DNA from: a virus
Virus record (IMG/VR): IMGVR_UViG_3300034284_001445
Location: 1-62,150 of that record
Length of the DNA: 62,150 nt
Reading direction: 5' to 3' (one strand)
The translations under genes and the position numbers were made by a program. How positions within the stretch are numbered: the stretch's first letter is position 1; each line of letters begins with the position of its first letter. Shown here piece by piece: positions 12,001 to 17,706 of the stretch. Below the pieces are notes generated by a model. It searched no databases, was not told where the DNA came from, and was given only the letters and a program-made list of their open reading frames with translations.

Positions 12001-14971
12001 TACAAATGGTACTACAGGTATAATCGGTGGTAATGGTTTATCAGCTAACTCTGGTAGTTCAGCGTCTTCAGGATCAACTGGTACAAATGGTACGAGTGGT
12101 TTAAGTGGATTGTCAGGTTCTTCTGGAACTTCTGGTTCTTCAGCGACTTCAGGATTAGCTGGTTCTTCAGGTTCTTCAGGTACGGAAGGAACAACAGGAA
12201 CAACAGGGTTTAGAGGTCAATCAGGATTTAGCGGAACATCTGGTTTAAGCGGTTCTGCTGGTTCAACAGGTTCTAACGGTACATCGGGTAATGCGGGTAA
12301 CATCGGAGCTTCGGCTTTAAGTGGTTCATCTGGTTCTACTGGTTCTAACGGTACAGGTGGTGTGGCTGGATTAAATGGTATTAGCGCTCTTTCAGGAACA
12401 AGTGGTTCTTCAGGAACTGCTGGTAATAGTGGTTTGGGTGGTTCTTCAGGAACTTCTGGTTCTTCTGGTTCTTCAGGTACTGCGGGTGCTTCAGGTTCAT
12501 CACGATTAAGTGGTTCTTCAGCAACTTCAGGTTCTAATGGTACTTCAGGTAATGCTGGTAACATTGGTGCAAGTGCTAATAGTGGTTCTTCAGGATCAAC
12601 AGGTACAAATGGTACTACAGGTAATGCTGGTGCTAATGGTAACTCAGCGGTGAGTGGTACCTCTGGTTCGACTGGTACTGCTGGTACAAACGGTTTACCT
12701 GTTCCTTCAGGTATAAGTCAACTTTCTGGTTCTTCAGGATCAACAGGTACAAACGGTACAAATGGTAATGCTGGTAACATCGGTGCTTCAGCTAATAGTG
12801 GATCTTCAGGATCAACTGGTACTAACGGAACTACAGGTAACAACGGTAACAGCGGTAACTCTGGATTAAGTGGAACAAATGGATCTACAGGTACAAATGG
12901 TAACAATGGTGCTAATGGTGTAAGTGGTTTATCTGGTTTATCGGGTTCTAACGGAACAGCTGGTACATCAGGTGCTAGTGGTGGAAATGGTGTTAGTGGT
13001 TTATCAGGTTTATCAGGTTCAAATGGTTCAAATGGTACAAATGGTAATGCTGGTGGAAACGGTAATTCAGGCCTATCAGGTACTTCAGGGTCAACAGGTT
13101 CTACAGGTACTACAGGTAATGCTGGTGGTAATGGTAATTCAGCGGTGAGTGGTTCTTCAGGTTCATCGGGCACTGGTGGTACAAACGGTTTACCTGTTCC
13201 TTCAGGTATAAGTCAACTTTCTGGTTCTTCAGGATCTTCAGGTACAAATGGTACTTCAGGTAATGCTGGTACTATTGGTTTATCAAGATTGAGTGGTTCT
13301 TCAGGTTCAACTGGTACTAACGGAACTTCAGGTAACAATGGTAACAGCGGTAACTCAGGTAACTCTGGATTAAGTGGGACCAATGGATCAAACGGTACTA
13401 ACGGTAACAATGGTGCTAATGGTGTAAGTGGTTTAAGTGGTATTTCAGGTTCTAACGGAACAGCTGGTACATCAGGTGCTAGTGCTGGAAATGGTGTAAG
13501 TGGTTTATCTGGTTCTTCTGGATCTACAGGTACAAGCGGTACTACAGGTAATGCTGGTGCTATTGGTTTATCAAGATTGAGCGGTTCTTCAGGATCGACT
13601 GGTACAAATGGTACAAACGGTAATAATGGTGCTAACGGTAACTCAGGTAATTCTGGTCTATCAGGTTCTAACGGTACCGCTGGTACATCAGGTGCTAGTG
13701 GTGGAAATGGTGTAAGTGGTTTAAGTGGTATTTCAGGTTCTAACGGAACTGCTGGTACAAATGGTAACAACGGTGCTAATGGTAACAGTGGTAATTCAGG
13801 CCTATCAGGATCAACAGGTACAAATGGTACAACTGGTAATAATGGTAATGCTGGTGGTAATGGTAATTCAGCGGTGAGTGGTTCTTCAGGTTCATCGGGC
13901 ACTGGTGGTACAAACGGTTTACCTGTTCCTTCAGGTATAAGTCAACTTTCTGGTTCTTCAGGTTCAACTGGTACTAACGGAACTTCAGGTAACAACGGTA
14001 ACAATGGTAACTCTGGTTTATCAGGTCTATCAGGTTCAAATGGTTCAAACGGTACTAACGGTAACAATGGTGGTGTTGGTCTTGGTGGTGTCTCAGGTGT
14101 AAGTGGAACTAATGGTTCTACAGGTACTGGTGGTGCTAATGGTCTTAACGGTGGTAATGGTAATAGTGGTGTTTCGGGTGTTAACGGCTCAAATGGTACA
14201 AATGGTGCAGCTGGTAACAACGGTAACAACGGTGCAAACGGTACTTCAGGTGTTGCTGGTAACAATGGTAACAACGGTGCAGGTGGTTTATCAGGTGTAA
14301 ATGGTTCTAACGGTACAAATGGTGCAGCTGGTAACAACGGTAACAACGGTGCAGGTGGTTTATCAGGTGTAAATGGTTCTAACGGTACAAATGGTGCAGC
14401 TGGTAACAATGGTAACAACGGTGCAGGTGGTTTATCAGGCGCTAACGGTACAAATGGTACTACAGGTGTTGCTGGAACAAGTGGTCAATCTATTAATGGT
14501 ACATCTGGTATCAGTGGTGGTTCATTCACAAACCAACCTGACTACTTGGTTAGAACAACAAGTGCAACACAAGTACAAAGTGTAAGCTTCTTGAAAGTTG
14601 ATACAACTAGTAACAGACTTGGTATTAACAATGCCTCACCATCATATACATTGGATGTTAGTGGTACTATCTACGCTTCTGCTGATGTTATTGCATTCTC
14701 AGATGAAAGAGTTAAGGATAATGTTGTTACAATTAGCGATGCTTTGAATAAAGTTAGAAGTATGAGAGGTGTTAACTATACGAGAAATGACGTTGAGGAC
14801 AAATCATTGAAAATGGGTGTTATTGCACAAGAAGTTCAAAAAGTTATCCCAGAGGTTATATCAACAAGAGAATCTGACGGATACTTAGGGGTAGCTTACT
14901 CAAACTTGGTTGGTCTACTTATTGAAGCAATAAAAGATCTTGACAAAGAAATCCAAGATTTAAAAAAATAA
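1..14971 (+). CDS. Giant Gly/Ser/Thr triplet-repeat fibre with C-terminal S74 chaperone (5' partial)
   Basis: The reading frame is open from base 2, so the real start lies upstream of the window; a TTG at 32 only mimics a start (residue numbers here count from it). About 4,830 residues are uninterrupted three-residue repeats such as GTS-GSS-GSN-GTN, followed by a linker with an LDVSG motif and a peptidase S74 domain (about residues 4885-4979). That domain carries the SDERVK signature with candidate Ser4890/Lys4895 catalytic dyad. S74 domains trimerise phage fibres and then cut themselves off. The product is therefore most likely a trimeric, very long tail or head fibre. Composition changes along the chain: GESGSTGSDG-type repeats first, then GSSATSGSSATSG, then Asn-rich GNNGNSG. 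It is one of only two plus-strand genes here. Fibre identity is strong; target and virion position are unknown. Confidence 0.93.
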   Translation, partial: GVDGSFGTSGLSGESGSTGSDGSSGADGSFGTSGQSGTSGSTGSDGSSGNDGSFGTSGQSGESGSTGTDGISGNNGSNGTSGISGESGSSGTNGVDGVDGVDGTSGVSGSNGTSGISGESGSNGTYGSSGNDGSFGTSGQSGESGSTGTDGSSGNNGSNGTSGISGESGSTGTDGSSGLDGSFGTSGQSGESGSTGTDGSSGNDGSFGTSGLSGESGSTGSDGSSGNNGSNGTSGVSGESGSNGTDGSSGVYGSFGSNGRSGESGSNGSDGSSGLNGVNGVSGVSGSDGTSGLSGVDGSFGTSGLSGESGSTGSDGSSGNDGSYGTSGQSGTSGSTGSDGSSGNDGSYGTSGLSGESGSTGTNGSSGADGSNGTSGISGDSSSSGTSGSSGSNGTSGIDGESNLSSTSGTSGSSGSTGTSGIGGDSNLSSTSGTSGSSGSSGSTGTNGTAGASGLSQFSGSSGTAGSTGTNGTSGLSANSGSSATSGSSATSGSNGSSGASASSGSSATSGTVGSSGLSASSGSSATSGTNGTSGLSANSGSSATSGTSATSGSSGSSGTSGASALSGSSATSGSSATSGTNGTSGLAANSGSSASSGSSATSGTAGSSGLSASSGSSASSGTSATSGSAGSSGASASSGTSATSGSSATSGTAGTSGSSGASASSGTSASSGSSATSGTAGTSGLSANSGSSATSGSSATSGTTGTSGLAGSSKTSGSSGTSGSSGVDGADGISAISATSGSSGSSGTNGTGGLSGNSGSSATSGSSATSGTAGSSGLSSSAGSSATSGTSGSTGSVGSSGASASSGTSASSGSSATSGTNGTSGLAANSGSSGSAGSSGTSATSGSSGSAGSSGASASSGTSASSGSSATSGTNGTSGLAANSGSSATSGSSATSGTAGSSGLSASSGSSASSGTSGTSGSAGFSGASASSGTSASSGSSATSGTNGTSGLSSNSGSSATSGSSATSGTAGSSGLSASSGTSASSGTSGSTGSNGSSGASASSGTSASSGSSATSGTNGTSGLAANSGSSATSGSSATSGTSGSSGSSASSGTAGSSGNSNSSGSSGTSGSSATSGTNGTSGLSSNSGSSATSGSSATSGTAGSSGLSASSGSSATSGTAGSTGSSGSSGASASSGTSASSGSSATSGTNGTSGLSALSGSSATSGSSATSGTAGSSGLSASSGSSATAGTSGSAGSAGSSGASASSGTSASSGSSATSGTNGTSGLSRLSGSSATAGTSGTSGTDGQSALSDTSGTSGSSGSTGTSGTDGASALSKSSGTSGSSGSSGSTGTNGTSGLSANSGSSATSGSSATSGTTGTSGSSALSGSAGTSATSGTAGSSGLSSSSGSSATSGTAGSSGSNGSSGASASSGTSASSGSSATSGTNGTSGLAANSGSSGTSASSGTTGTAGTNGLSQLSGSSATSGSSATSGTAGSSGLSASSGSAGSSATSGTTGTSGSSALSGSAGSSATSGSSGSTGSAGTSGASANSGSSATSGSSATSGTNGTSGLGRLSGSSATAGTSGTSGTDGQSALSDTSGTSGSSGSTGTSGTDGQSGLSRSSGTSGSSGSSGSTGTNGTSGLSANSGSSATSGSSATSGTTGTSGSSALSGSSGSAGTSATSGTAGSSGLSASSGSAGTSATSGSSGSAGTSGASALSGSSATSGSSGSTGTAGTSGVSANSGSSATSGSSATSGTIGTSGLSRLSGSSATAGTSGTSGTDGVSATSDTSGTSGSSGSTGTSGTDGQSALSKSSGTSGSSGSSGSTGTNGTSGLSSNSGSSATAGSSATSGTTGTSGSSALSGSAGSAGSSATSGTSGSSGLSASSGSAGTSASSGSTGSAGTSGLSANSGSSATSGSSATSGTIGTSGLSQLSGSSGSAGTSATSGTSGSSGSSGSAGTDGASALSRSSGTSGSSGSTGTNGTSGLSSNSGSSATSGTSATSGSAGTVGSSALSGSSGSAGSSATAGTSGSSGSAGTSGLSANSGSSATSGSSATSGTNGTSGLGRLSGSSATAGTSGTSGTDGQSALSDTSGTSGSSGSTGTSGTDGQSSLSRSSGTSGSSGSTGSNGTNGASANSGSSATSGSSATSGTVGTSGLSQLSGSSGSAGTSATSGTSGSSGSSGTSGTDGASALSKSSGTSGSSGSSGSTGTNGTSGLSSNSGSSGTSASSGSTGSTGTSGASANSGSSATSGSSATSGTAGTSGLGRLSGSSATAGTSGTSGTDGQSALSDTSGTSGSSGSTGTSGTDGQSGLSRSSGSSGTAGSSGSTGTNGTSGLSSNSGSSATAGSSATSGTAGTSGVSQLSGSSGSAGTSATSGTSGSSGSSGSAGTDGASALSRSSGTSGSSGSTGTNGTNGASANSGSSATAGSSATSGTAGTSGLSSLSGSSGSAGSSATSGTSGSNGTAGNSGLSQLSGSSASSGSSGTNGTSGLSRSSGSSGTSGSSGTNGTDGQSSLSRSSGTSGSSGSTGTNGTNGASANSGSSATSGSSATSGTIGTSGLSQLSGSAGTSGSSASSGTSGTVGSSALSGSAGSAGSSGTSGTAGSSALSGSAGSSATSGSSGSTGSNGTSGASANSGSSATSGSSATSGTNGTSGLGRLSGSSATAGTSGTSGTDGQSALSDTSGTSGSSGSTGTSGTDGQSSLSRSSGTSGSSGSTGSNGTSGASANSGSSATSGSSATSGTVGTSGLSQLSGSSGSAGSSATSGTSGSSGSSASSGSAGTSGQSANSGSSGTSASSGSTGTNGTAGLSGLSQLSGSSASSGSSGTTGTAGTNGSSRLSGSSATAGTSGTSGTDGQSALSDTSGTSGSSGSTGTSGTDGQSGLSRSSGSAGTSGSSGSTGTNGTAGASGLSQLSGSSATSGSSGTNGTSGLSRSSGSSGTSGSSGTNGTDGASALSRSSGTSGSSGSTGTTGTNGASANSGSSGTSGTSATSGSAGTVGSSALSGSSGSSATSGTSGSSGTAGNSGLSQLSGSSASSGSSGTNGTSGLSRSSGSSGTSGSSGTNGTDGASSLSRSSGTSGSSGSTGTNGTNGASANSGSSATSGSSATSGTAGTNGLSQLSGSSGSAGSSATSGTSGSNGTAGNSGLSQLSGSSASSGSSGTNGTSGLSRSSGSSGTSGSSGTNGTDGQSSLSRSSGTSGSSGSTGTVGTNGASANSGSSATSGSSATSGTIGTSGLGRLSGSSATSGTSGTSGTDGQSALSDTSGTSGSSGSTGSSGTDGASALSRSSGTSGSSGSTGTNGTVGSSNNSGSAGTSGSSATSGTVGTSGVAANSGISVTSGTSGTSGSSGSKGTDGTAGVSGASASSGSSATSGSTGTNGTAGNSGLSQLSGSSASSGSSGTTGTAGTNGSSRLSGSSATAGTSGTSGTDGQSALSDTSGTSGSSGSTGTSGTDGLSGLSRSSGSSGTAGSSGSTGTNGTSGLSGASASSGSSATSGSTGTNGTAGNSGLSQLSGSSASSGSSGTNGTVGTSGLSRLSGSSATAGTSGTSGTDGQSGLSRSSGSAGTSGSSGSTGTNGTSGNAGNSGLSSTSGSSATSGSTGTNGTAGNSGLSQLSGSSASSGSSGSSGTNGTSGLSRSSGSSGTSGSSGTNGTDGQSALSRSSGTSGSSGSTGTNGTSGLSSNSGSSASSGSSGSSGTNGTAGLSRSSGSSGTSGSSGTNGTDGQSSLSRSSGTSGSSGSTGTNGTAGNSGLSQLSGSSASSGSTGTAGTAGLSRLSGSSGSSGSSGTNGTDGQSGLSRSSGTAGSSGSTGTAGNNGASNNSGSSGTSGSNGTSGNAGNIGASALSGSSGSTGTNGTTGIIGGNGLSANSGSSASSGSTGTNGTSGLSRSSGSSGTSGSSGTNGTDGASSLSRSSGTSGSSGSTGTAGTDGISRIAGFAGTSGTSATSGTIGTVGNNGASNNSGSSGTSGSSGSTGTNGTAGNSGLSQLSGSSASSGSSGSTGTAGTNGLAVGSGISTLSGSSGSTGTNGTNGNAGNIGASANSGSSGSTGTNGTTGIIGGNGLSANSGSSASSGSTGTNGTSGLSGLSGSSGTSGSSATSGLAGSSGSSGTEGTTGTTGFRGQSGFSGTSGLSGSAGSTGSNGTSGNAGNIGASALSGSSGSTGSNGTGGVAGLNGISALSGTSGSSGTAGNSGLGGSSGTSGSSGSSGTAGASGSSRLSGSSATSGSNGTSGNAGNIGASANSGSSGSTGTNGTTGNAGANGNSAVSGTSGSTGTAGTNGLPVPSGISQLSGSSGSTGTNGTNGNAGNIGASANSGSSGSTGTNGTTGNNGNSGNSGLSGTNGSTGTNGNNGANGVSGLSGLSGSNGTAGTSGASGGNGVSGLSGLSGSNGSNGTNGNAGGNGNSGLSGTSGSTGSTGTTGNAGGNGNSAVSGSSGSSGTGGTNGLPVPSGISQLSGSSGSSGTNGTSGNAGTIGLSRLSGSSGSTGTNGTSGNNGNSGNSGNSGLSGTNGSNGTNGNNGANGVSGLSGISGSNGTAGTSGASAGNGVSGLSGSSGSTGTSGTTGNAGAIGLSRLSGSSGSTGTNGTNGNNGANGNSGNSGLSGSNGTAGTSGASGGNGVSGLSGISGSNGTAGTNGNNGANGNSGNSGLSGSTGTNGTTGNNGNAGGNGNSAVSGSSGSSGTGGTNGLPVPSGISQLSGSSGSTGTNGTSGNNGNNGNSGLSGLSGSNGSNGTNGNNGGVGLGGVSGVSGTNGSTGTGGANGLNGGNGNSGVSGVNGSNGTNGAAGNNGNNGANGTSGVAGNNGNNGAGGLSGVNGSNGTNGAAGNNGNNGAGGLSGVNGSNGTNGAAGNNGNNGAGGLSGANGTNGTTGVAGTSGQSINGTSGISGGSFTNQPDYLVRTTSATQVQSVSFLKVDTTSNRLGINNASPSYTLDVSGTIYASADVIAFSDERVKDNVVTISDALNKVRSMRGVNYTRNDVEDKSLKMGVIAQEVQKVIPEVISTRESDGYLGVAYSNLVGLLIEAIKDLDKEIQDLKK
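2..14522 (+). repeat. Degenerate 9-base/3-residue coding repeat of the fibre shaft
   Basis: Nearly every third residue is Gly, but in the middle section Ala, Arg, Lys, Asn, Gln or Asp replaces Gly at the same phase (GSS-ATS, RLS, QLS), so the three-residue register is kept while strict collagen rules are broken. Proline is almost absent apart from a few GLPVPSG segments near 12.7, 13.2 and 13.9 kb. A longer charged block containing TDGQSALSDTSG recurs about nine times between 3.7 and 10.3 kb. Synonymous codons vary between copies, so the array is ancient or diversified rather than a recent perfect expansion. Confidence 0.9.
14540..14971 (+). other. Fibre C-terminal head region with S74 self-cleaving chaperone domain
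   Basis: After the repeats comes a non-repetitive region: a short beta-rich stretch with GINNASPSYTLDVSG, then FSDERVKDNV and a helical tail ending in EIQDLKK. The layout (LDVSG motif, then SDxRxK, then a coiled-coil end) is typical of peptidase S74 intramolecular chaperones of phage endosialidases and fibres, in which a Ser-Lys pair releases the chaperone after trimer assembly. Cleavage would be expected immediately before Ser4890, leaving a C-terminal fragment of about 90 residues. Inference from motif only. Confidence 0.85.
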
Positions 14972-14979
14972 TAAATAAG

Positions 14980-15004
14980 AAAGGGGTTTAAAACCCCTTT
15001 TTTT
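14980..15004. terminator. Convergent terminator after the fibre gene
   Basis: Arms AAAGGGG (14980-14986) and CCCCTTT (14994-15000) form a hairpin followed by a T run to 15004 on the plus strand. It starts nine bases after the fibre stop codon and reaches the stop codon of the minus-strand peptidase gene. On the minus strand the tail is a weaker T-rich stretch, so it may also stop the opposing operon. Confidence 0.85.
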
Positions 15005-15836
15005 ATTTTCTTAAACCATTAAGTGATTTTAAAGCCCTCTCTCTGGCCTTTTCTTTGTCGATTCTGACGGTTTCATCTATAAACGGATACTTTATATTAC
15101 CCAGGGATGAAATGATCTCTAAAGCGATATTTTTGGCTTGTTGTGTAAAACCAACGCTGACATACTCCATGTTTGAATGCATGTTGTAATAACCAACTGA
15201 ATAGTTGATACAAGAAAAGTCATGAAAAGCTCCTAAAACGCTTACGTCTGTGTACGGGTGTCTACCCAAAGAATAATCACCCATGTAATCTTCTAGTATT
15301 GGTTGGATTGTTTTATAAAAATCACCTTCCTCATCAAATAGTTTAACACCATTACAATAATGGGTTACCCAATCATTTTCTGGTGCATCAAATTGAAGTG
15401 TGTATCCAACGTTTTCAAAGAATGTCTCATCTGAAAGTATTGAACCAAAGCAACCATATTCTTCTGAAACAAAAAAAGCGGCTTTAAGAATCTCAACACG
15501 TTCAAGTAATTCCAAGCAAACGTATACACCAGCCTTATTATCCCCGCCACACCCAGTTCTTTTATTTGTACCCTTTTCAACAGCGTATAAAATATCCTCA
15601 TCATCCTCACGTTCAAGAATATCCATTTCAACAATCCTATGGACTGAATCTGTATGGGCAACAATACAAGGGTAGTGATCAGCAACACCCTTTGTTACAT
15701 AGATATTGCCATGTTCATCAACAACATAATCTAAATTACTTTCACTAAGATATCTTGTTATTTTCGCTATAAGATATTGTTCTTGCCCACAATAAGTTGG
15801 GGTGGAGAGTATATCTTTTAATTTTTCTTTACTCAT
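15003..15836 (-). CDS. M20/M28-type zinc metallopeptidase (aminopeptidase-like)
   Basis: 277 residues. The di-metal peptidase pattern is complete: His61 and Asp63 in VAHTDSVH, bridging Asp99 in GCGGDNKAG, catalytic Glu125-Glu126 in VSEEYGCFGS, Asp150 in QFDAP, and His220 in NMHSNMEYVS. Enzymes of this clan remove N-terminal residues from peptides or hydrolyse related amide bonds; the substrate cannot be told from sequence. It starts inside the last bases of the GH73 lysin gene (8-base overlap), so the two are probably translationally coupled, suggesting a joint role in lysis or peptide recycling. No signal peptide is visible, so it should be cytosolic. Such peptidases are uncommon in phages. 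Confidence 0.82.
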   Translation of the reverse strand: MSKEKLKDILSTPTYCGQEQYLIAKITRYLSESNLDYVVDEHGNIYVTKGVADHYPCIVAHTDSVHRIVEMDILEREDDEDILYAVEKGTNKRTGCGGDNKAGVYVCLELLERVEILKAAFFVSEEYGCFGSILSDETFFENVGYTLQFDAPENDWVTHYCNGVKLFDEEGDFYKTIQPILEDYMGDYSLGRHPYTDVSVLGAFHDFSCINYSVGYYNMHSNMEYVSVGFTQQAKNIALEIISSLGNIKYPFIDETVRIDKEKARERALKSLNGLRK

Positions 15837-16398
15837 TAAAATACGATTTTAGATTTTGATTGTTTATAACACTTTTTAATTTTGTTATGTAAGTTGGTGA
15901 TTCTGCATAATTAGCACCTAAATATAGTAGGTATTTTTCTTCGGTGTTAATTCCGTTTAAATAAGAAGCTTGGAAATAAGCCATATCCAACACACAATCT
16001 TGCCACTTATTATAATAAGCAAAATTATTTTTTGATTCTGCGGCAGTTGTCATCCTACTTCTAGCCAAACGCATCCCAAACAAATTATGGTTTTCTTTAA
16101 ATAAATTGCTTTTACCCAAACCACTTTCCATAATAGCCTGGGCCATTACGATGTAAGGGAATTTAACCTTTTTGTTTTTTAATTCACTAATAAATCTTTC
16201 TTTTGAAAATTTATCTTTTTCTTTTTGAAGGTTAACTATTTTAACCTCATTTTCAATATTATCCAACGCATCTGATTGGAAATACCTGCCAAGAAAAAAG
16301 GAACCAACCATCAATAAAATGGTGGTTCCCAATGCTATTCTTATACCCAGTTTGTTCTTAACAAATCTGAGTTGTTTTTCATCATATTTATAAAACAT
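15829..16398 (-). CDS. Membrane-anchored GH73-like N-acetylglucosaminidase (endolysin-like)
   Basis: 189 residues. A hydrophobic segment at about residues 17-38 is a signal anchor, followed by a charged linker and a glucosaminidase domain from about residue 78. AQAIMESGLGKS contains the likely catalytic Glu91, followed by HNLFGMR and a WQDCVLDMAYFQ segment as in GH73/Bax-like enzymes that cut GlcNAc linkages in peptidoglycan. The anchor implies export in the manner of signal-anchor-release endolysins, or use as a wall-remodelling enzyme. It has its own putative promoter and a 5' hairpin, and overlaps the downstream peptidase gene by 8 bases. A virion role is possible but the membrane anchor favours lysis. 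Confidence 0.83.
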   Translation of the reverse strand: MFYKYDEKQLRFVKNKLGIRIALGTTILLMVGSFFLGRYFQSDALDNIENEVKIVNLQKEKDKFSKERFISELKNKKVKFPYIVMAQAIMESGLGKSNLFKENHNLFGMRLARSRMTTAAESKNNFAYYNKWQDCVLDMAYFQASYLNGINTEEKYLLYLGANYAESPTYITKLKSVINNQNLKSYFNE

Positions 16399-16400
16399 AG

Positions 16401-16428
16401 TTGTTGCTATCTTACATTATAGCAACAA
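16401..16428 (-). promoter_or_regulatory. Perfect 10-bp inverted repeat just upstream of the lysin start
   Basis: TTGTTGCTAT (16401-16410) and ATAGCAACAA (16419-16428) flank an 8-base loop, two bases before the ATG at 16398. In the mRNA this forms a hairpin next to the start codon; it has no T run, so it is not an ordinary terminator. It could restrict translation of the lysin or bind a regulator. Confidence 0.5.
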
Positions 16429-16433
16429 ATATA
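16426..16433 (-). promoter_or_regulatory. TATATTTG -7 box upstream of the lysin gene
   Basis: The minus strand reads TATATTTG, matching the Bacteroidetes -7 element TAnnTTTG. A TTG lies about 15 bases further upstream (16449-16451), shorter than the usual 17-23, so this is only a candidate. It lies between the BAHT and lysin genes, giving the lysin possible independent expression. Confidence 0.4.
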
Positions 16434-16434
16434 C

Positions 16435-17706
16435 CTAAAAAAACTTACCAAAAAAACTTTTTTTCTCTTTTTTTTCTAAGACCTCTTCAGTAACTTCTTG
16501 AATAATCTCTTCTTTTTTACTTAAAAGTCTATCAACAGCGTCTATAACTGTTTGAGTTTTAATAGTTTTAGAACATTCAAAATGTCTTGGTGTGTCTTTA
16601 TGATCTGGGCACCATTCCCAATCCCCTGGATTTAACCAATGTCTGTTAAAACATCCGTTACAAACATCTGGATTAAAAATTCTTTCGCAATCAGCAAACT
16701 CTGATAAAGGATAACTAAACCCTGAAATAAGAACCGTAGGTGTTCCAATAGCCCAAGATAACCAACTTAACCCACTACCAAGGCCAATAAAAGCTGACGC
16801 ATGTTTAATATCAATCATTCGGTCAACAAGATCAATGTGACCACCAGTTTTATCGATAACGTTCTTTAATGTACCACCAAGTTTGGAGTCATGCCAAGCA
16901 TCACCTAATTTTTCTGATGTAATCATAACAACCTTATAACCATTATCATTTAAATGATCGATAACACCTTGCCACCCACCTGGATGATTCCAATACTTAG
17001 CGTGCGCAGATGCGTGAGGTGCAATAATTACGTATTTACCGTCAATCCTACTAGGTTCATCAGGTACAAATACCTTTGGTTTAACTTCTTCGTAATCAAG
17101 ACCCAAAATACATGAACTACTTTCTTGTAACGGGTGTTGTTTAAAGTCGATTGGGATTTTAGATTTAACAACTTCTTTGTCATCATAGAACCAACCGATT
17201 TTATACATAGCGTACAAATCAATCACAGGCGTACCAGGTTTAACAAATTCAATTTCTGAGTACATCTTTTCAAACCATTCATTATGGAATGTTGAACACA
17301 ATACTTTACAACCGTGTTTCTTTCTAAACTCATCCACATAAGGGAACCAAGCCATTGTATCACCAACAGCGGAGCTATCTAAGTGGATATAAACTCTTTT
17401 GTCCTTACAGTCGTATGTGTGTTCAAAAACCAACTCATCAGTTTCTAATTCATACACCTTAATATTCCATTCGATGAAATATTCGATAGCACTTTTAGTC
17501 CACATGTTATTTGTAATCTCAGATACGTGATGTACGTGTCCAGTTTTATTATCAGAAAAAACAACCTTGTATTTTTTAGATATTGGTCCTTTAATCTCAC
17601 ACAAAGCACCATTCACAAAATGTATGATAAATGAGTTAGATGGTTCTTTAAAATCTTTTCTTAAGATTTCCGTATTATTGTATTCGTTAGTTAATATTTC
17701 CTTCAT
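16435..17706 (-). CDS. Autotransporter O-heptosyltransferase-like (BAHT) protein glycosyltransferase
   Basis: 423 residues. The N-terminal ~100 residues are strand-rich; then comes a GT-B (GT9-type) enzyme with IHLDSSAVGDTMAW (Asp110), HASAHAKYW and GLGSGLSWLSWAIGTP sugar-nucleotide motifs. Near the end Cys349, Cys352, Cys366 and Cys378 (CNGC, CPDH, HFEC) match the metal-binding iron finger of the TibC/Aah family. Those enzymes transfer heptose to Ser side chains of repetitive autotransporter adhesins. The Ser-rich giant fibre next door (1.5 kb away) is an obvious candidate acceptor; this is inference. It overlaps the carbamoyltransferase gene by 20 bases and ends a five-gene operon. The donor sugar is unknown. 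The last 30 residues are Lys/Glu-rich. Confidence 0.8.
   Translation of the reverse strand: MKEILTNEYNNTEILRKDFKEPSNSFIIHFVNGALCEIKGPISKKYKVVFSDNKTGHVHHVSEITNNMWTKSAIEYFIEWNIKVYELETDELVFEHTYDCKDKRVYIHLDSSAVGDTMAWFPYVDEFRKKHGCKVLCSTFHNEWFEKMYSEIEFVKPGTPVIDLYAMYKIGWFYDDKEVVKSKIPIDFKQHPLQESSSCILGLDYEEVKPKVFVPDEPSRIDGKYVIIAPHASAHAKYWNHPGGWQGVIDHLNDNGYKVVMITSEKLGDAWHDSKLGGTLKNVIDKTGGHIDLVDRMIDIKHASAFIGLGSGLSWLSWAIGTPTVLISGFSYPLSEFADCERIFNPDVCNGCFNRHWLNPGDWEWCPDHKDTPRHFECSKTIKTQTVIDAVDRLLSKKEEIIQEVTEEVLEKKEKKSFFGKFF

Noticed and set aside
11227-14418. Long minus-strand frames rich in Pro, Glu, Val and Leu under the fibre gene
   Set aside because: They are the antisense of the Gly/Ser/Thr repeats: GGT and TCA codons read backward give Pro and Glu-rich chains. 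No start signals or protein families; shadows of the fibre.
2-14522. CRISPR-like array of regular short repeats
   Set aside because: Units are 9-base coding triplets with an open frame throughout and no constant repeat-spacer pattern.
16385-16392. TATTTATA/TATAAATA motif at the start of the lysin gene
   Set aside because: It lies inside the first codons, not at the usual distance upstream, so I do not count it as a box.
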